From DATLFA01 sp039915945 (GTDB taxonomy: Bacteria; Actinomycetota; Acidimicrobiia; Acidimicrobiales; WLNW01), in assembly GCA_039915945.1 (NCBI GenBank), contig JBDSMH010000019.1, positions 1-64,000 on the forward strand: 64,000 nucleotides of DNA. Direction: 5' to 3'. Position 1 is the stretch's first letter. The number at the start of each line of letters is the position of its first letter. Shown here piece after piece: positions 25,046-34,275 of this stretch. A program made the translations under genes and the position numbers. The notes beneath the pieces were generated by a model that saw only the letters and a list, made by a program, of their open reading frames with translations, was not told the DNA's origin and searched no databases.

Positions 25046-26164
25046 TCAACTCGGTCGGCTGGCGAGCGCGCGCACGTTGTTGACCCCGATCGGTACGAGA
25101 CCACGCGTTTCGCGATCGAACACGTGCAGTTGGTAGCCGCCGCCGATGTAGAAGAGGTAGCGGCTATCGGTCGACCACGCGAACGATTGGAACTCACCGA
25201 GGATCGAACTGACACCTTGCCCGATGCCGGGCACCAAGTCGACGAAGACCGCTTCGCGTGTTGTTCGAAAGAGCGCTGCCGTTCGACCGTCGGGCGAAAT
25301 CGATCCGACACGACCCTGGCCCGCCGTCGGAAGCCTCTGCGGTATCGCCGCGGAAGCGTCGAGCGTCAGCGAACGCCGCTCTCCCGTCGGGCGATCGATC
25401 ACGGTGAGCGCGCATGCCACCGTTGCGGCGCAGTCGTTGACGAGGAACGTGCGTGGGCCCGCGGCGACCACCGTGTTGGACGTGACCAGCGTCGGTGGAC
25501 CGTCGCCCGTGACAAACGTACTGGTCCCACTGCGGTACAGCATCTCGCCCGCGCCGTCGCACCCGAACGCCGACGGTCGCTGCTCGCGATTGCTGATCTC
25601 CGCTTTGAGTGATCCGCTGTAGTCCACCTGAAGCAGCGAGTCGCCCGCCAGCCACAGGCGATCGCGGCGTCCGTCGGAACATGCCATGAAGGCGCCGTCA
25701 TCGAGCAAACCCGGTGGTGCGCTGACAGTCCCGCTGTCAGCCACCACATAGCCGGCCACGTTGTCATACGGCCGCACCACTGCGACGGACGGACCCACCG
25801 CGAGAAACGCCGGGGCGGTGCTCAGGACCGAGCCAATCGGTGTGGTGACCACCCGACCGCGGTCGATCTCGACGCGCACTATGGCGTTGGGGTCGGCGGT
25901 ATGGGCAAACAACACGACGCCTGCGGCCGACGGCAGTGCAAGACTCAGTACGACCGGCGCAACAGTCGTGGACGTCGCGGTCGTCGGGGTCGTCGAGGCC
26001 GGCGCGCGAGTTGTCGTCGACGACGATGCGGCAACGGTCGTCGAGGGCACGGTCTGTTGGTCATCCGACGAGCGCGACGCGACCCACGCGATGCCACCGG
26101 CGACGAGCGCCACCGCTACGACGAGGAGAGCCAATTTGTTGGGGCGGCGCTCGACCGTGGTCAT
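25046..26164 (-). CDS. Membrane-anchored extracytoplasmic protein, probable beta-propeller
   Basis: 372 residues. An N-terminal anchor helix (ALLVVAVALVAGGIAWVAS, about 11-29) is followed by a Ser/Thr/Ala/Pro linker to residue 70, as in cell-surface proteins. The rest is beta-rich with repeating units such as VGSISPDGRTAALFRTT and SFAWSTDSRYLFYIGGGYQLHVFDRETRGLVPI, the pattern of WD40/TolB-like propellers. It contains four cysteines that may form disulphides outside the cell. The function is unknown. It is the last gene before the hemerythrin gene on this strand. Confidence 0.7.
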   Translation of the reverse strand: MTTVERRPNKLALLVVAVALVAGGIAWVASRSSDDQQTVPSTTVAASSSTTTRAPASTTPTTATSTTVAPVVLSLALPSAAGVVLFAHTADPNAIVRVEIDRGRVVTTPIGSVLSTAPAFLAVGPSVAVVRPYDNVAGYVVADSGTVSAPPGLLDDGAFMACSDGRRDRLWLAGDSLLQVDYSGSLKAEISNREQRPSAFGCDGAGEMLYRSGTSTFVTGDGPPTLVTSNTVVAAGPRTFLVNDCAATVACALTVIDRPTGERRSLTLDASAAIPQRLPTAGQGRVGSISPDGRTAALFRTTREAVFVDLVPGIGQGVSSILGEFQSFAWSTDSRYLFYIGGGYQLHVFDRETRGLVPIGVNNVRALASRPS

Positions 26165-26184
26165 CGTTCCCCAACTCGGCCGGG

Positions 26185-27825
26185 TCAGCCCGCGTGCTCG
26201 GCGGCCAGCCGGCGTTCGATGTCGGCGCGCAGTTCGGCCTTGCCGATCTTCGCCCCCGACCCGCGGGGTAGCTCATCGACTCGCACCACCCGCTCGGGCC
26301 ACATCGATTTGGACACACCGCGGGAATGCAAGAACTGGCCGAGTTCATCGACAGCGAGGTCTTTCCCATCGTCGGTGACCACGTACGCGCAGACTCGCTC
26401 GCCGAGAATGGGGTCGGGCATCGCGACAACCGCGGCCATCGCAATCCGCTCATGGGCCAACAGCTCTTCCTCGACCGCGGGCGCGCTGATGTTCTGTCCG
26501 CCGCGGATGATGAAGTCGGCCGTGCGACCGACCACTCGGAGATAGTCGTCTTCATCGATCTGCACGATGTCGCCGAGATACATCCAACCGTCGGGTCGGA
26601 ACAACTTCGCGTTGGCGTCGGCGTTGCCGTAGTAGCCGGGCGTGATCCCCGGCCCTTTGCACGCCGAGCGGCCAGTGCCCGACGCAGTCACGTCGTTGCC
26701 GTCGTCATCGAAGAGGCGTACGTGCATCTCGGGGAAGATTCGCCCGGCGGTGCCGAGTCGCTTGGCGGTCGTGTCGTCGATCGTCGTGCCACAGACACAG
26801 CCCGCTTCGTTGGATCCGTAGAACTGGAGGATCTTCGCGCCCGTACGTCGCTCGAACTCGGCTGCCGGCTCGAAGGGCACGCGCTCGCCCCCGCTCTGCA
26901 CGATGCGCAACGACGACAGGTCGGTGGTCGCCAACTTCGGTGATGCGAGCAACATCAGCACCTGGGTGGTCACGGCCGCGAGCACCGTGACGCGATGACG
27001 CTCGATTGCCTCGAGCGTGGCATCGACGTCGAAGTCGCGCATGAGCACCGTCTTCGCTCCGAGCATCGTCGGCGAGAAGTGACCCATCCACAGGCCGAAT
27101 CCGAACGGCGCGGGCACCACCACCATGAAGACGTCGGCAGGATCGAACTGTCGGCACTTCGTGTGGAAGTACTTCCACCGGTTTTGCGTGTGCATGACGC
27201 ATTTGGGCATGCCCGTTGTGCCGGAGGTCGAGTTGATGAAGAACAGCTCGTTCGGCCCGAGCGAGCGTCCCGCGAGCAGTTGCTTGGCCTCGATCGCGCC
27301 GGGGATAGCGAGCGGCACTCCATCGAGCCAGACCATCACCAACCCCGCGCGATGATCGATCACGACGTGCTGTGCGATCGGTGCGTCGAGTAACCGGATG
27401 TCGTCGACGAACGCGTGCATATCGGCACCGCGGTGTTCGGTCAGGCTCACGAGGGTCGTCGTCCCCGTCTCTGCGAGTATGTGGGCGATTTCGCGCAGAC
27501 CCGCGCGCGGACCGACGCCGATGGCCACGAGCCCTGCCTTCTCGGCCGCGACATAGAGAAGGTGCGCGGTGGGACCGTCGGGCAGCAGGATGCCGAGCGG
27601 GTCGCCACGACCGAGTCCTATCTGCGACAAGGCTGCGGCAACACCAGAGGAAAGTTCGTCGTACTCGCGCCACGTGAGCGCCAGGTCGTCGTCTCCGATA
27701 AATGCGATCGCGTCGGGCCGCTCCGCCGCGTGTGTGGCGATACGTTCGGCAATCGACACGTCATCCCAAAAACCGTTGCGCGTGTGTTCGGCGATGACTT
27801 CGGTCGAGAAGACGTCGATATCCAT
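26185..27825 (-). CDS. AMP-dependent acyl-CoA synthetase/ligase
   Basis: 546 residues of the ANL superfamily. Core motif A3 INSTSGTTGMPK near 190-201, FYGSNEAGC near 335, the A7 motif GWMYLGDIVQIDEDDY, GRTADFIIRGGQNISAPAVEEEL, and the catalytic Lys of GSGAKIGKAEL at 530 or so. It activates a carboxylic acid as an acyl-adenylate and then the CoA thioester. It lies downstream of the VOC and PPOX genes on the same strand, with gaps near 20 bp, so those genes may form one unit. Confidence 0.85.
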   Translation of the reverse strand: MDIDVFSTEVIAEHTRNGFWDDVSIAERIATHAAERPDAIAFIGDDDLALTWREYDELSSGVAAALSQIGLGRGDPLGILLPDGPTAHLLYVAAEKAGLVAIGVGPRAGLREIAHILAETGTTTLVSLTEHRGADMHAFVDDIRLLDAPIAQHVVIDHRAGLVMVWLDGVPLAIPGAIEAKQLLAGRSLGPNELFFINSTSGTTGMPKCVMHTQNRWKYFHTKCRQFDPADVFMVVVPAPFGFGLWMGHFSPTMLGAKTVLMRDFDVDATLEAIERHRVTVLAAVTTQVLMLLASPKLATTDLSSLRIVQSGGERVPFEPAAEFERRTGAKILQFYGSNEAGCVCGTTIDDTTAKRLGTAGRIFPEMHVRLFDDDGNDVTASGTGRSACKGPGITPGYYGNADANAKLFRPDGWMYLGDIVQIDEDDYLRVVGRTADFIIRGGQNISAPAVEEELLAHERIAMAAVVAMPDPILGERVCAYVVTDDGKDLAVDELGQFLHSRGVSKSMWPERVVRVDELPRGSGAKIGKAELRADIERRLAAEHAG

Positions 27826-27844
27826 GCGCGGCGACGATACCGGC

Positions 27845-28693
27845 CTAGCCGGCAGGCGGCGTGAACTGGCTTACCGTGAACGTCGCGCCTTGTGGATCGC
27901 AAATGATGGCGGCTTTGGTCCACGCCGTGTCGATTGGACCCTGCAGATCACTCGCTCCCAAGCGAAGAGCGGATGCAACCACCTCGTCGCGATCGGCAAC
28001 GGCGAACGTGACGTGCCAATGCGGCTGCTCGCCTTCATCGAGGGCGGCCAGCCATGCAATCGCATCGGCGAAACCCGGCGGGGCGGAAATGGCAGCCTGG
28101 CGTTCGTGAATGTCGGGGTCGACGGTCGCCGCCAAGTGATCGCCGTAGCCGGGCCGCCGCCACATCGTCGAGGTCTGACCATCGCCGAGATCGAGGTCAT
28201 CGGGCTGCCAACCGAAGACTCGACCGTAGAACGCTTGCGCGGACGCGGTGTCGGCCGTGTGGAGATCGCTGAAGTTCCACGCACCCGGCCCGTTGACAAC
28301 TTGCGCGCCGAGTCGCCGGCGCGGCTGCCACACTCGGAACTGCGCGTCGGTTGGATCAATGAAGATCGCGCTGCGCCCGGCCTGCCCTGCGTCTTGTGCG
28401 GGTTGCAGCAATCCTCCACCTTCGAGCATCACGACGTGTGAGGCCGCGTCTGCATCGTCGACCGCGATGTAGGTGTTCCACGCCGCCTTTGCCTCGGCGC
28501 TCGGAGCGATCGCCGCCACGTCGTCGCCGTCGAGCTGTGCGATCAGATACGAACCGGGCGCGCCGGGCGGCATGGCCTCCTCGAACGTCCAGCCGAACAA
28601 CGTGCCGTAGAAATGACACGCCGCCGCGGGGTCAGTTTGCTCGCTGTCGATCCAGCACGGCACGCCACTCGGATACGTTCGCATATCTGCCAT
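27845..28693 (-). CDS. Two-domain VOC (glyoxalase/bleomycin resistance) protein
   Basis: 282 residues with two vicinal-oxygen-chelate domains. The first (about 8-125) begins GVPCWIDSEQTDPAAACHFYGTLFGW; the second begins GPGAWNFSDLHTADTASAQAFYGRVFGW. The repeated FYGxxFGW start and the closing strands (ATFTVSQF) mark the fold. Similar proteins are common as antibiotic-binding or stress proteins (CFP-30 type) in actinobacteria. It forms a likely unit with the PPOX gene upstream. Confidence 0.85.
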   Translation of the reverse strand: MADMRTYPSGVPCWIDSEQTDPAAACHFYGTLFGWTFEEAMPPGAPGSYLIAQLDGDDVAAIAPSAEAKAAWNTYIAVDDADAASHVVMLEGGGLLQPAQDAGQAGRSAIFIDPTDAQFRVWQPRRRLGAQVVNGPGAWNFSDLHTADTASAQAFYGRVFGWQPDDLDLGDGQTSTMWRRPGYGDHLAATVDPDIHERQAAISAPPGFADAIAWLAALDEGEQPHWHVTFAVADRDEVVASALRLGASDLQGPIDTAWTKAAIICDPQGATFTVSQFTPPAG

Positions 28694-28716
28694 CGAACAC
28701 TATTTGCCCTCAGCGG

Positions 28717-29226
28717 TCAGGGTCGAAACCGATGACGCGAGGCGGCGAAGTGTTCCTTGGCAAAGCTCAGCACTTTGTGGGGCGCGACCTCGAACACCAG
28801 CGCCCGGCCGGCGCCGCCTTCGTCGCGAAGCGCATCGCCATCGACCTCGAAGTGCCAGCTCCCGTCCCATTTCGACTGCCACTCGTGCGTCAGCCGCTCG
28901 AGGGTCGCCGTGTCGGTGACTCGACGCGCCGTGCCTTCGACCACCACGTCAAGGCCGGCATTCCACTGGTTGCAGCCCGTCGACAGGATGACGTGTTGAT
29001 TGTGACGAAGGTTGACCGCTTTTTGTTCGTTCGGCCCCGTACAGAAGAACAGCGCGTCGTCGAGCCAGACGGCGACCAGCGGGGTGACATGCGGGCGGCC
29101 GTCCTTACGCACTGTCGTAACCCAGAAGAGCTGCGCCGAAGCGAGCGCGTCGCGCACCTCCCCCCATTCGGTGGCAATCGCGCCGGGTTCGCTGAATCCT
29201 TCGTCGAGTTCGGTTACCGGTTGCAT
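28717..29226 (-). CDS. Pyridoxamine-phosphate-oxidase-like flavin/F420 protein
   Basis: 169 residues with the FMN-binding split barrel: LASAQLFWVTTVRKDGRPHVTPLVAVWLDDALFFCTG, LRHNQHVILSTGCNQW, VVEGTARRVTD. Actinobacterial relatives use F420 or FMN for reduction. The ATG at 29226 lies within a few bases of the truncated DHA2 exporter on the other strand, so the upstream promoter of this gene may have been removed by the same event. Confidence 0.82.
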   Translation of the reverse strand: MQPVTELDEGFSEPGAIATEWGEVRDALASAQLFWVTTVRKDGRPHVTPLVAVWLDDALFFCTGPNEQKAVNLRHNQHVILSTGCNQWNAGLDVVVEGTARRVTDTATLERLTHEWQSKWDGSWHFEVDGDALRDEGGAGRALVFEVAPHKVLSFAKEHFAASRHRFRP

Positions 29227-29231
29227 CGACC

Positions 29232-30026
29232 ACTCCGCTACTCGACCCGCGGCTGTTCGGTCACGCCGGATTCGCGACAGGGTCGGCGTCGTTGTTCCTT
29301 CAGTTCTTCGCCCTGTTCGCGTTCTTCTTCGTGTCGCTGCAGTACCTGCAGTTCGTCCTCGGATACGGCACGTTGCTGGCCGCCGTCGCCCTGCTCCCGA
29401 TGGCCGTGGTGATCATGCCGGTGTCCGCGTTCTCCGGAACGTTGTCGGAACGCTATGGCCACAGCCTCGTCGGCGGCGCCGGACTCGCGATCTCGGCGGT
29501 CGGCTTCAGCGCATTCGCCACGCTCGGCAACGGGAGCGGCGTGTGGCTGTTCATTCTTGCGACACTCATCATCGGCGCAGGGGCAGCACTGGCAATGACC
29601 CCGGCAACGAACGCCATCATCGCATCGCTGCCGCGCGCCAAGCAGGGAGTGGCATCGGCGGTCAACGACACCGCACGGGAGCTCGGCGCGGCGTTCGGTG
29701 TTGCGGTGCTCGGCAGCGCGTTCAACACGGGCTACCGGCATCGCATCGAAAGCCACAGCGAGTTGCCGTCAGGGGTGATCGACCAGGCGCGCGAAGCACC
29801 CGCGATCGCCGTGCAACTCGCCGACCGCATTCCCGACGGCAACGCACTCGTCACTGCGACCCGCGACTCGTTCACCATCGGTATGCGCTACGCAGTGCTC
29901 GCGGGCGCGGCCATCCTGCTGATCGGTGCGCTGTTCGTCTGGTTCCACGGCGCCCGTCGCACCGAGGAAGCAGTCGAGCCCGAGTTCGTCTTCGACTTCG
30001 CGCCCGAGACCGAGACCGCCGCGTAA
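29232..30026 (+). pseudogene. C-terminal half of a DHA2-type MFS exporter
   Basis: About 264 codons match the last seven helices of 14-helix EmrB/QacA-type exporters: LLDPRLFGHAGFATGSASLF, then LFAFFFVSLQYLQFVLGYG, LLPMAVVIMPVSAF, and TPATNAIIASLPRAKQGVASAVNDTARELGAAFGVAVLGS. The conserved LLDPRL that normally lies mid-protein is only six bases from the start of the neighbouring PPOX gene. Helices 1-7 are missing. The frame is open upstream only to 29196. Translation could begin at TTG 29292, but such a half protein is unlikely to transport. Confidence 0.8.
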
Positions 30027-30040
30027 CGTGCTCGCGTATC

Positions 30041-31996
30041 TCAGTCGCTCGAGGCCAGTTCGTAGTCATCGAGGTCGACGTCTTTGGTCCACGCCCAGTA
30101 CGTGGGGATCGGCCACGGCGACAACGTGTAGATGCGACCTTCGGGGTTCTTGTAGTGCGAATGCTTGACGGACCAGTGCGCCCACACCATCTGAGAAATC
30201 TCGTCCTCGTAGCGGCGCCGGTACACGTCGTGAATCTCCTGGCGCGGCTCCATCGTGCGATGACGACCGGCAAGCAACAATCGCATGGCCTTCATGATGT
30301 AGTTCACCTGGCACTCGGATTGAAAGATCAAGCTGCCGCCGTGCGCCAGGTTGGTGCCCGGCCCGTACAGACAAAACAGGTTCGGGAAGTTCGGCACCGT
30401 GATACCGAGGTACGCCGTCGGCTCGATTCCCCACTGGTCTCGCAGCAGGCGGCCGCCTCGACCGCTGATCGACATCGGCCAGAGGTAGTCGTTGTGCAGG
30501 AAGCCCGTCGCGTAACAGATCACATCCGCGGGATAGAAGGAGCCGTCGATGGTGACGACGCCGTCCTCGACGATGCGTTCGATAGCGGTGCGAACCAGCT
30601 CGACGTTGGGTTTCTTGAGACAGCCGAGCCACGATCCGTTGTCCTGCAGCGTGCGCTTGGCGGTGGCCGGATAGTCGGGCATCACACGAGCGAGGAGGTC
30701 GGGGTCGTCGCCGACCTGTTCGATGATCCAGCGACCGAATACTTCTCTGGTCTGACGGCTCGTCTCGCTGATCGCGAGTCCGTCGCTGTCGTCGAAGTTC
30801 GGGTCCCTGCGGGAACGTTCGATGGTCAAACCCGACCCTGGGTAAAACGTGAGGAAGCGAAACCACCGTCCGTAGAACGGCAGATGCCGGATCGCCCACC
30901 GCTCGCCCTCGGGGACGGGCTCGTGGTACTTGTCGTTCGGGAACATCCATTGCGCGGTCCGCTGGAACACGCTTAGTTGCGCGACCTCGTCGGCAATCGT
31001 CGGCGCGATCTGAAACCCGCTGGCTCCGGCGCCGATGAGCGCAAATCTCTTGCCGTGAATGTCGACGCTCGAGTCCCACCGCGCGGAGTGGAACGACGGA
31101 CCGGCAAAGTCGTGCATGCCCGGGATGTCGGGGATGTGCGGGTTGTTCAACGAACCGACCGCACTGATGACGGCAAACGCGTCGAGCGTCTCGGACTCGC
31201 CACTAGCGGTGCGCACGTCGACCGCCCACCGGCCCGTGCTCTCGTCGAATCGCGCCGAGGTGACTTCGGTGTCGAAGCGGCAATGCGCGTCGACGCCGTA
31301 CTTCTTCATCACGCGTTCGAAGTAGTCGCGTAGCTCGGGATGCTGCGAGAAATACTCGGTCCAGTGGTCGGCCGGTTCGAACGAATAGCAATAGAAGTGG
31401 CTGCCGATGTCGACGCGTGCGCCCGGATACCGGTTGTCCCACCACGTGCCACCGGGGCCGGCGTTCTTCTCGACGATCGTGTACGGCAGCCCTGCCTGTT
31501 CGAGGCGGATACCGGCCAGCAGCCCGGCCTCACCGCAACCGATCACGACGACGTGCGCCTCGGCCTTCACCTCGTCCGGGATCTCGTCGCCCCACGTGAT
31601 GGCCCCGGCGTCGGAGCCGTCGAGGTGGAGGTCTTCGAGGAACATCGGCACGACATCGGGCGAGACCGGCGCGCACGCCAGGTACGACATCATCTCGTGC
31701 ACGAGCTCGGATGACGGCGGGGGCGGCACCACGCAGCCGTTGTCGCGGAAGGCGGCGACGACCGGCAGTGCGCGCCGACGCGCCTCGTCCTTCGTCTCTT
31801 CGGTCATGTAGCCCTGGTACTCGTTCAACGCGGAGCCCGTCGGACGAATCTCGCCACGGATCCACGACGGGTCGCCGGTGATGTGGACCAACGAACACAT
31901 CAGCGCAGGGATGCTGACGTCTTCGAGCACTCGCGCGATCGCCGCATCGTCGTCGGTGAATGGAGCACCCGCGTGGGGGTTGCGTGCAGCTTGCAT
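30041..31996 (-). CDS. Flavin-containing Baeyer-Villiger-type monooxygenase
   Basis: 651 residues. An N-terminal extension of about 145 residues precedes the FAD loop VVVIGCGEAGLLAGIRLEQAG. Further on are GGTWWDNRYPGARVD, the BVMO fingerprint FAGPSFHSARW (FxGxxxHxxxW), the NADPH loop ALIGAGASGFQIAPTIA, and the ATG-like segment CYATGFLHND. It should insert oxygen beside a ketone or oxidise a heteroatom using NADPH. The long N-terminus places it with actinobacterial steroid/ketone-type enzymes. It reads toward the truncated exporter. Confidence 0.88.
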   Translation of the reverse strand: MQAARNPHAGAPFTDDDAAIARVLEDVSIPALMCSLVHITGDPSWIRGEIRPTGSALNEYQGYMTEETKDEARRRALPVVAAFRDNGCVVPPPPSSELVHEMMSYLACAPVSPDVVPMFLEDLHLDGSDAGAITWGDEIPDEVKAEAHVVVIGCGEAGLLAGIRLEQAGLPYTIVEKNAGPGGTWWDNRYPGARVDIGSHFYCYSFEPADHWTEYFSQHPELRDYFERVMKKYGVDAHCRFDTEVTSARFDESTGRWAVDVRTASGESETLDAFAVISAVGSLNNPHIPDIPGMHDFAGPSFHSARWDSSVDIHGKRFALIGAGASGFQIAPTIADEVAQLSVFQRTAQWMFPNDKYHEPVPEGERWAIRHLPFYGRWFRFLTFYPGSGLTIERSRRDPNFDDSDGLAISETSRQTREVFGRWIIEQVGDDPDLLARVMPDYPATAKRTLQDNGSWLGCLKKPNVELVRTAIERIVEDGVVTIDGSFYPADVICYATGFLHNDYLWPMSISGRGGRLLRDQWGIEPTAYLGITVPNFPNLFCLYGPGTNLAHGGSLIFQSECQVNYIMKAMRLLLAGRHRTMEPRQEIHDVYRRRYEDEISQMVWAHWSVKHSHYKNPEGRIYTLSPWPIPTYWAWTKDVDLDDYELASSD

Positions 31997-32097
31997 GGGT
32001 CGTCTCCTCGATGCGGTGGGCCGGTCCGCGGCGAGCCCCCTCGCAGACGGCAGTATGCCAGGCCCTTTGCCGGGTGGGCCTCGTCTACGCTGCCCGC

Positions 32098-32685
32098 ATG
32101 CGACCCTCCATCGAAGTGACCCGCACCGGTACGATCAACGCGGCGCCCGAGAAGGTCTGGGCCACGATCGCCGACTTCGGTAGTGCGCACACCTATTTTC
32201 CCTCGATCGTCGAATGCACACTCGTGGGTTCGGGCATCGGGGCACGCCGTCACTTGGTGACCGACGACGGGGGCACGACGATCTCGGAGTTGATCGAGTT
32301 GGATGACGCGCAGATGGCGATGGGCTACCGCGTGATCGAATCCAGCGTGCCGATCGAGGACTACAGCTCACGCCTCGTCGTTCGGCCGGCGGCCCGCGGC
32401 TGTGAGGTCACGTATTCGAGCCGTTGCCAAGTGCGCGAGGGAACCGAACCCGCCGACCTCGAGAGTTTCTTGGCCGCGCAACTCGACTCTGCGATCGGCG
32501 GCCTCCGCGAAATCCACGTGAGCGAATCAGCGAAGAAGGCGAAGCCATCGACTCCTACTGACGATGACGACGACGAGGGCGACGTCGAGGGCGACGTCGA
32601 AGAGCTTGCGGGACTCTTCGGTGTCGGACCGAAAGCGGCGCCGGCACCCGACGGTCCTATAGAGGGCGAGCAGTACGCCCCCTGA
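32098..32685 (+). CDS. SRPBCC (START/Bet v 1-like) protein with acidic tail
   Basis: 195 residues. Residues 1-145 show the lipid-binding helix-grip fold: INAAPEKVWATIADFGSAHTYFPSIVECTLVGSGIG, TTISELIELDD, and a final helix LESFLAAQLDSAIGGLREI. The tail (about 150-195) has poly-Asp and two GDVE repeats made by a 12-bp duplication, then GLFGVGPKAAPAPDG. It may bind a hydrophobic ligand or act with a polyketide/lipid enzyme. ATG at 32098. A 101-bp gap separates it from the divergent monooxygenase. Confidence 0.75.
   Translation: MRPSIEVTRTGTINAAPEKVWATIADFGSAHTYFPSIVECTLVGSGIGARRHLVTDDGGTTISELIELDDAQMAMGYRVIESSVPIEDYSSRLVVRPAARGCEVTYSSRCQVREGTEPADLESFLAAQLDSAIGGLREIHVSESAKKAKPSTPTDDDDDEGDVEGDVEELAGLFGVGPKAAPAPDGPIEGEQYAP
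32575..32598 (+). repeat. 12-bp tandem repeat in the acidic tail of the SRPBCC gene
   Basis: Two identical 12-bp units (32575-32586, 32587-32598) encode EGDV twice, lengthening the acidic tail. Confidence 0.85.
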
Positions 32686-32687
32686 CG

Positions 32688-32723
32688 CGTTCGTGGGCCC
32701 CGTTGGGTCGGCGACGAACGTTT
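32688..32723 (+). terminator. Candidate terminator after the SRPBCC gene
   Basis: CGTTCGT (32688-32694) pairs perfectly with ACGAACG (32714-32720). An inner GGCCC can pair with GGGTC, and TTTA follows. The site is a few bases past the stop of the SRPBCC gene. Confidence 0.4.
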
Positions 32724-32807
32724 ACCGTGCACGGGTAGCGGGAACCTCGCGCGCATGGTCGAGTGCGTGCTTCCTCGGCATTCTGTGAAACGGGTTGCCG
32801 AACGGAG

Positions 32808-34262
32808 ATGCTGGTGAAGTTCCGTGTGAGCGAGACATTCGCGGTGCCCAACCTCGGCGGCAACGGATTGCGTCACGTTGTCGATGGGACGCGCGCGTTG
32901 GACACGACCTACTGGGACACCGCTGACATGCGTTTGGCTCGGCGCGGTCATACCTTGCGCTACCGCACGAGCGAGGACGCGACGAATCGATGGACTATGG
33001 CGCTCGGACAACGCGACGCCCCGTCGTTGTTGCCGCGCCGCGAGATCGATGGCGAGGGTGCGCCGGACATTCCGCCTGACGCGTTCGTCGATGCGCTGCT
33101 CGGTGTAACCGACGGTCGGGCACTGATGGCGGTGGCCCGGATGCGCAGTGAACAACACCAGGCTTCGGTCGAGGACGCGGAGGGTCGACGACTGCTCACG
33201 ATCGAGGACGATCGCGTCGCCATAGTCGAGCGAAACCGGACGACCGGGTCGTTCCGCGAAGTTTCAGTCGCAGTGGCGCACGACTCTCACGGCAAGCGCG
33301 CACTGCGTCGAGCGATCCGCAGGCTTCGCGACAACGGAGCCGGCGAACCGGACTCGGTACCCACGCTCAAGCGCGCGGTGGGATCGATCGCGCAACGAGA
33401 GACAGCCGCGTTGCCGGGCGACGCGACCGTCGAGGAGCTTGTGCAATTCAGCGTGCGCGACGGCCTGGATCAACTCTTTGCCCACGACCCCGCCGTACGG
33501 TTGGATCTCGGACCCGAGGACATCCACCAAGCGCGCATTGCCACACGCCGACTCCGCGCCAACCTACGCACACTCCGTCCGCTGCTCGATCGGCGAACGG
33601 TCGACTACCTGCGTCACGAGATCCGGTGGGCCGGTCAGTTGTTGGGCGAGGTTCGCGATCTCGACGTGCTGCGCGCGTCGTTCACCCGTTCACTCGAACA
33701 CGCACCGATATCGAGGGGTTCAGAAGTCATCGATGCGGTAAAGGCCGAACGCGCCGCAGCCCATTGTGACCTCGTCGCCGCAATGCGTTCACCCCGTTGG
33801 CAGACCATGTTGCGCCTGCTCGATGCGGCAGCAGTCTTACCGCCGCTGCGAGCGACGATCGCGCCGACCGACGACGCGGGCGAGGCGGTGCCCCGCCTGC
33901 TGCGCAAGTCGTGGCGCCGTCTCGAGCGATGTGTCGCGGATGCGCCGGTGCGACCAAACGGATGGCACGAGGTCCGAAAGGCGGCGAAGTCGACCCGATA
34001 CGCGGCAGAGATCCTCGAACCGCTACTCGGAGGCGCCACACATCAACTTGCGCGCGATACCGAACGCATCCAAACAGAGTTGGGACGCACGCAGGACGAC
34101 GCGGTCGCTCGCGCATGGCTGGACGACCACGGGCGCACCGGATCGCTGCATTCGACCACGCAACGAATGGCCCGTCACTACGACGGCCCATCCGGCGGCA
34201 AACCCAGGCACTGGAAGAAGCTGTGGCAATCGGCGCGTCGCTCGGCGCAAGCCGTCGCGTGA
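32808..34262 (+). CDS. CYTH-CHAD domain protein
   Basis: 484 residues. The N-terminal CYTH domain (about 1-190) has VKFRVSE, the DTTYWDT strand pattern and RRGHTLRYR, the metal/triphosphate tunnel fold. The C-terminal CHAD domain has the conserved histidines in EDIHQARIATRRLRANLRTLRPLL, LRHEIRWAGQLLGEVRDLDVL, WHEVRKAAKSTRYAAEIL and the RTQDDAVARAWLDD end. CHAD binds polyphosphate and CYTH cleaves or binds triphosphates, so it is likely a polyphosphate-associated protein. The ATG at 32808 has ACGGAG upstream. No polyphosphate kinase lies in this window. Confidence 0.85.
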   Translation: MLVKFRVSETFAVPNLGGNGLRHVVDGTRALDTTYWDTADMRLARRGHTLRYRTSEDATNRWTMALGQRDAPSLLPRREIDGEGAPDIPPDAFVDALLGVTDGRALMAVARMRSEQHQASVEDAEGRRLLTIEDDRVAIVERNRTTGSFREVSVAVAHDSHGKRALRRAIRRLRDNGAGEPDSVPTLKRAVGSIAQRETAALPGDATVEELVQFSVRDGLDQLFAHDPAVRLDLGPEDIHQARIATRRLRANLRTLRPLLDRRTVDYLRHEIRWAGQLLGEVRDLDVLRASFTRSLEHAPISRGSEVIDAVKAERAAAHCDLVAAMRSPRWQTMLRLLDAAAVLPPLRATIAPTDDAGEAVPRLLRKSWRRLERCVADAPVRPNGWHEVRKAAKSTRYAAEILEPLLGGATHQLARDTERIQTELGRTQDDAVARAWLDDHGRTGSLHSTTQRMARHYDGPSGGKPRHWKKLWQSARRSAQAVA

Positions 34263-34275
34263 CGCCGCCGCGTCA

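Noticed and set aside
29012..30976. A 654-codon open frame on the plus strand opposite the monooxygenase and across the exporter
   Set aside because: It is antisense to a clear flavin monooxygenase and lacks any domain; long shadow frames are expected in GC-rich coding DNA.
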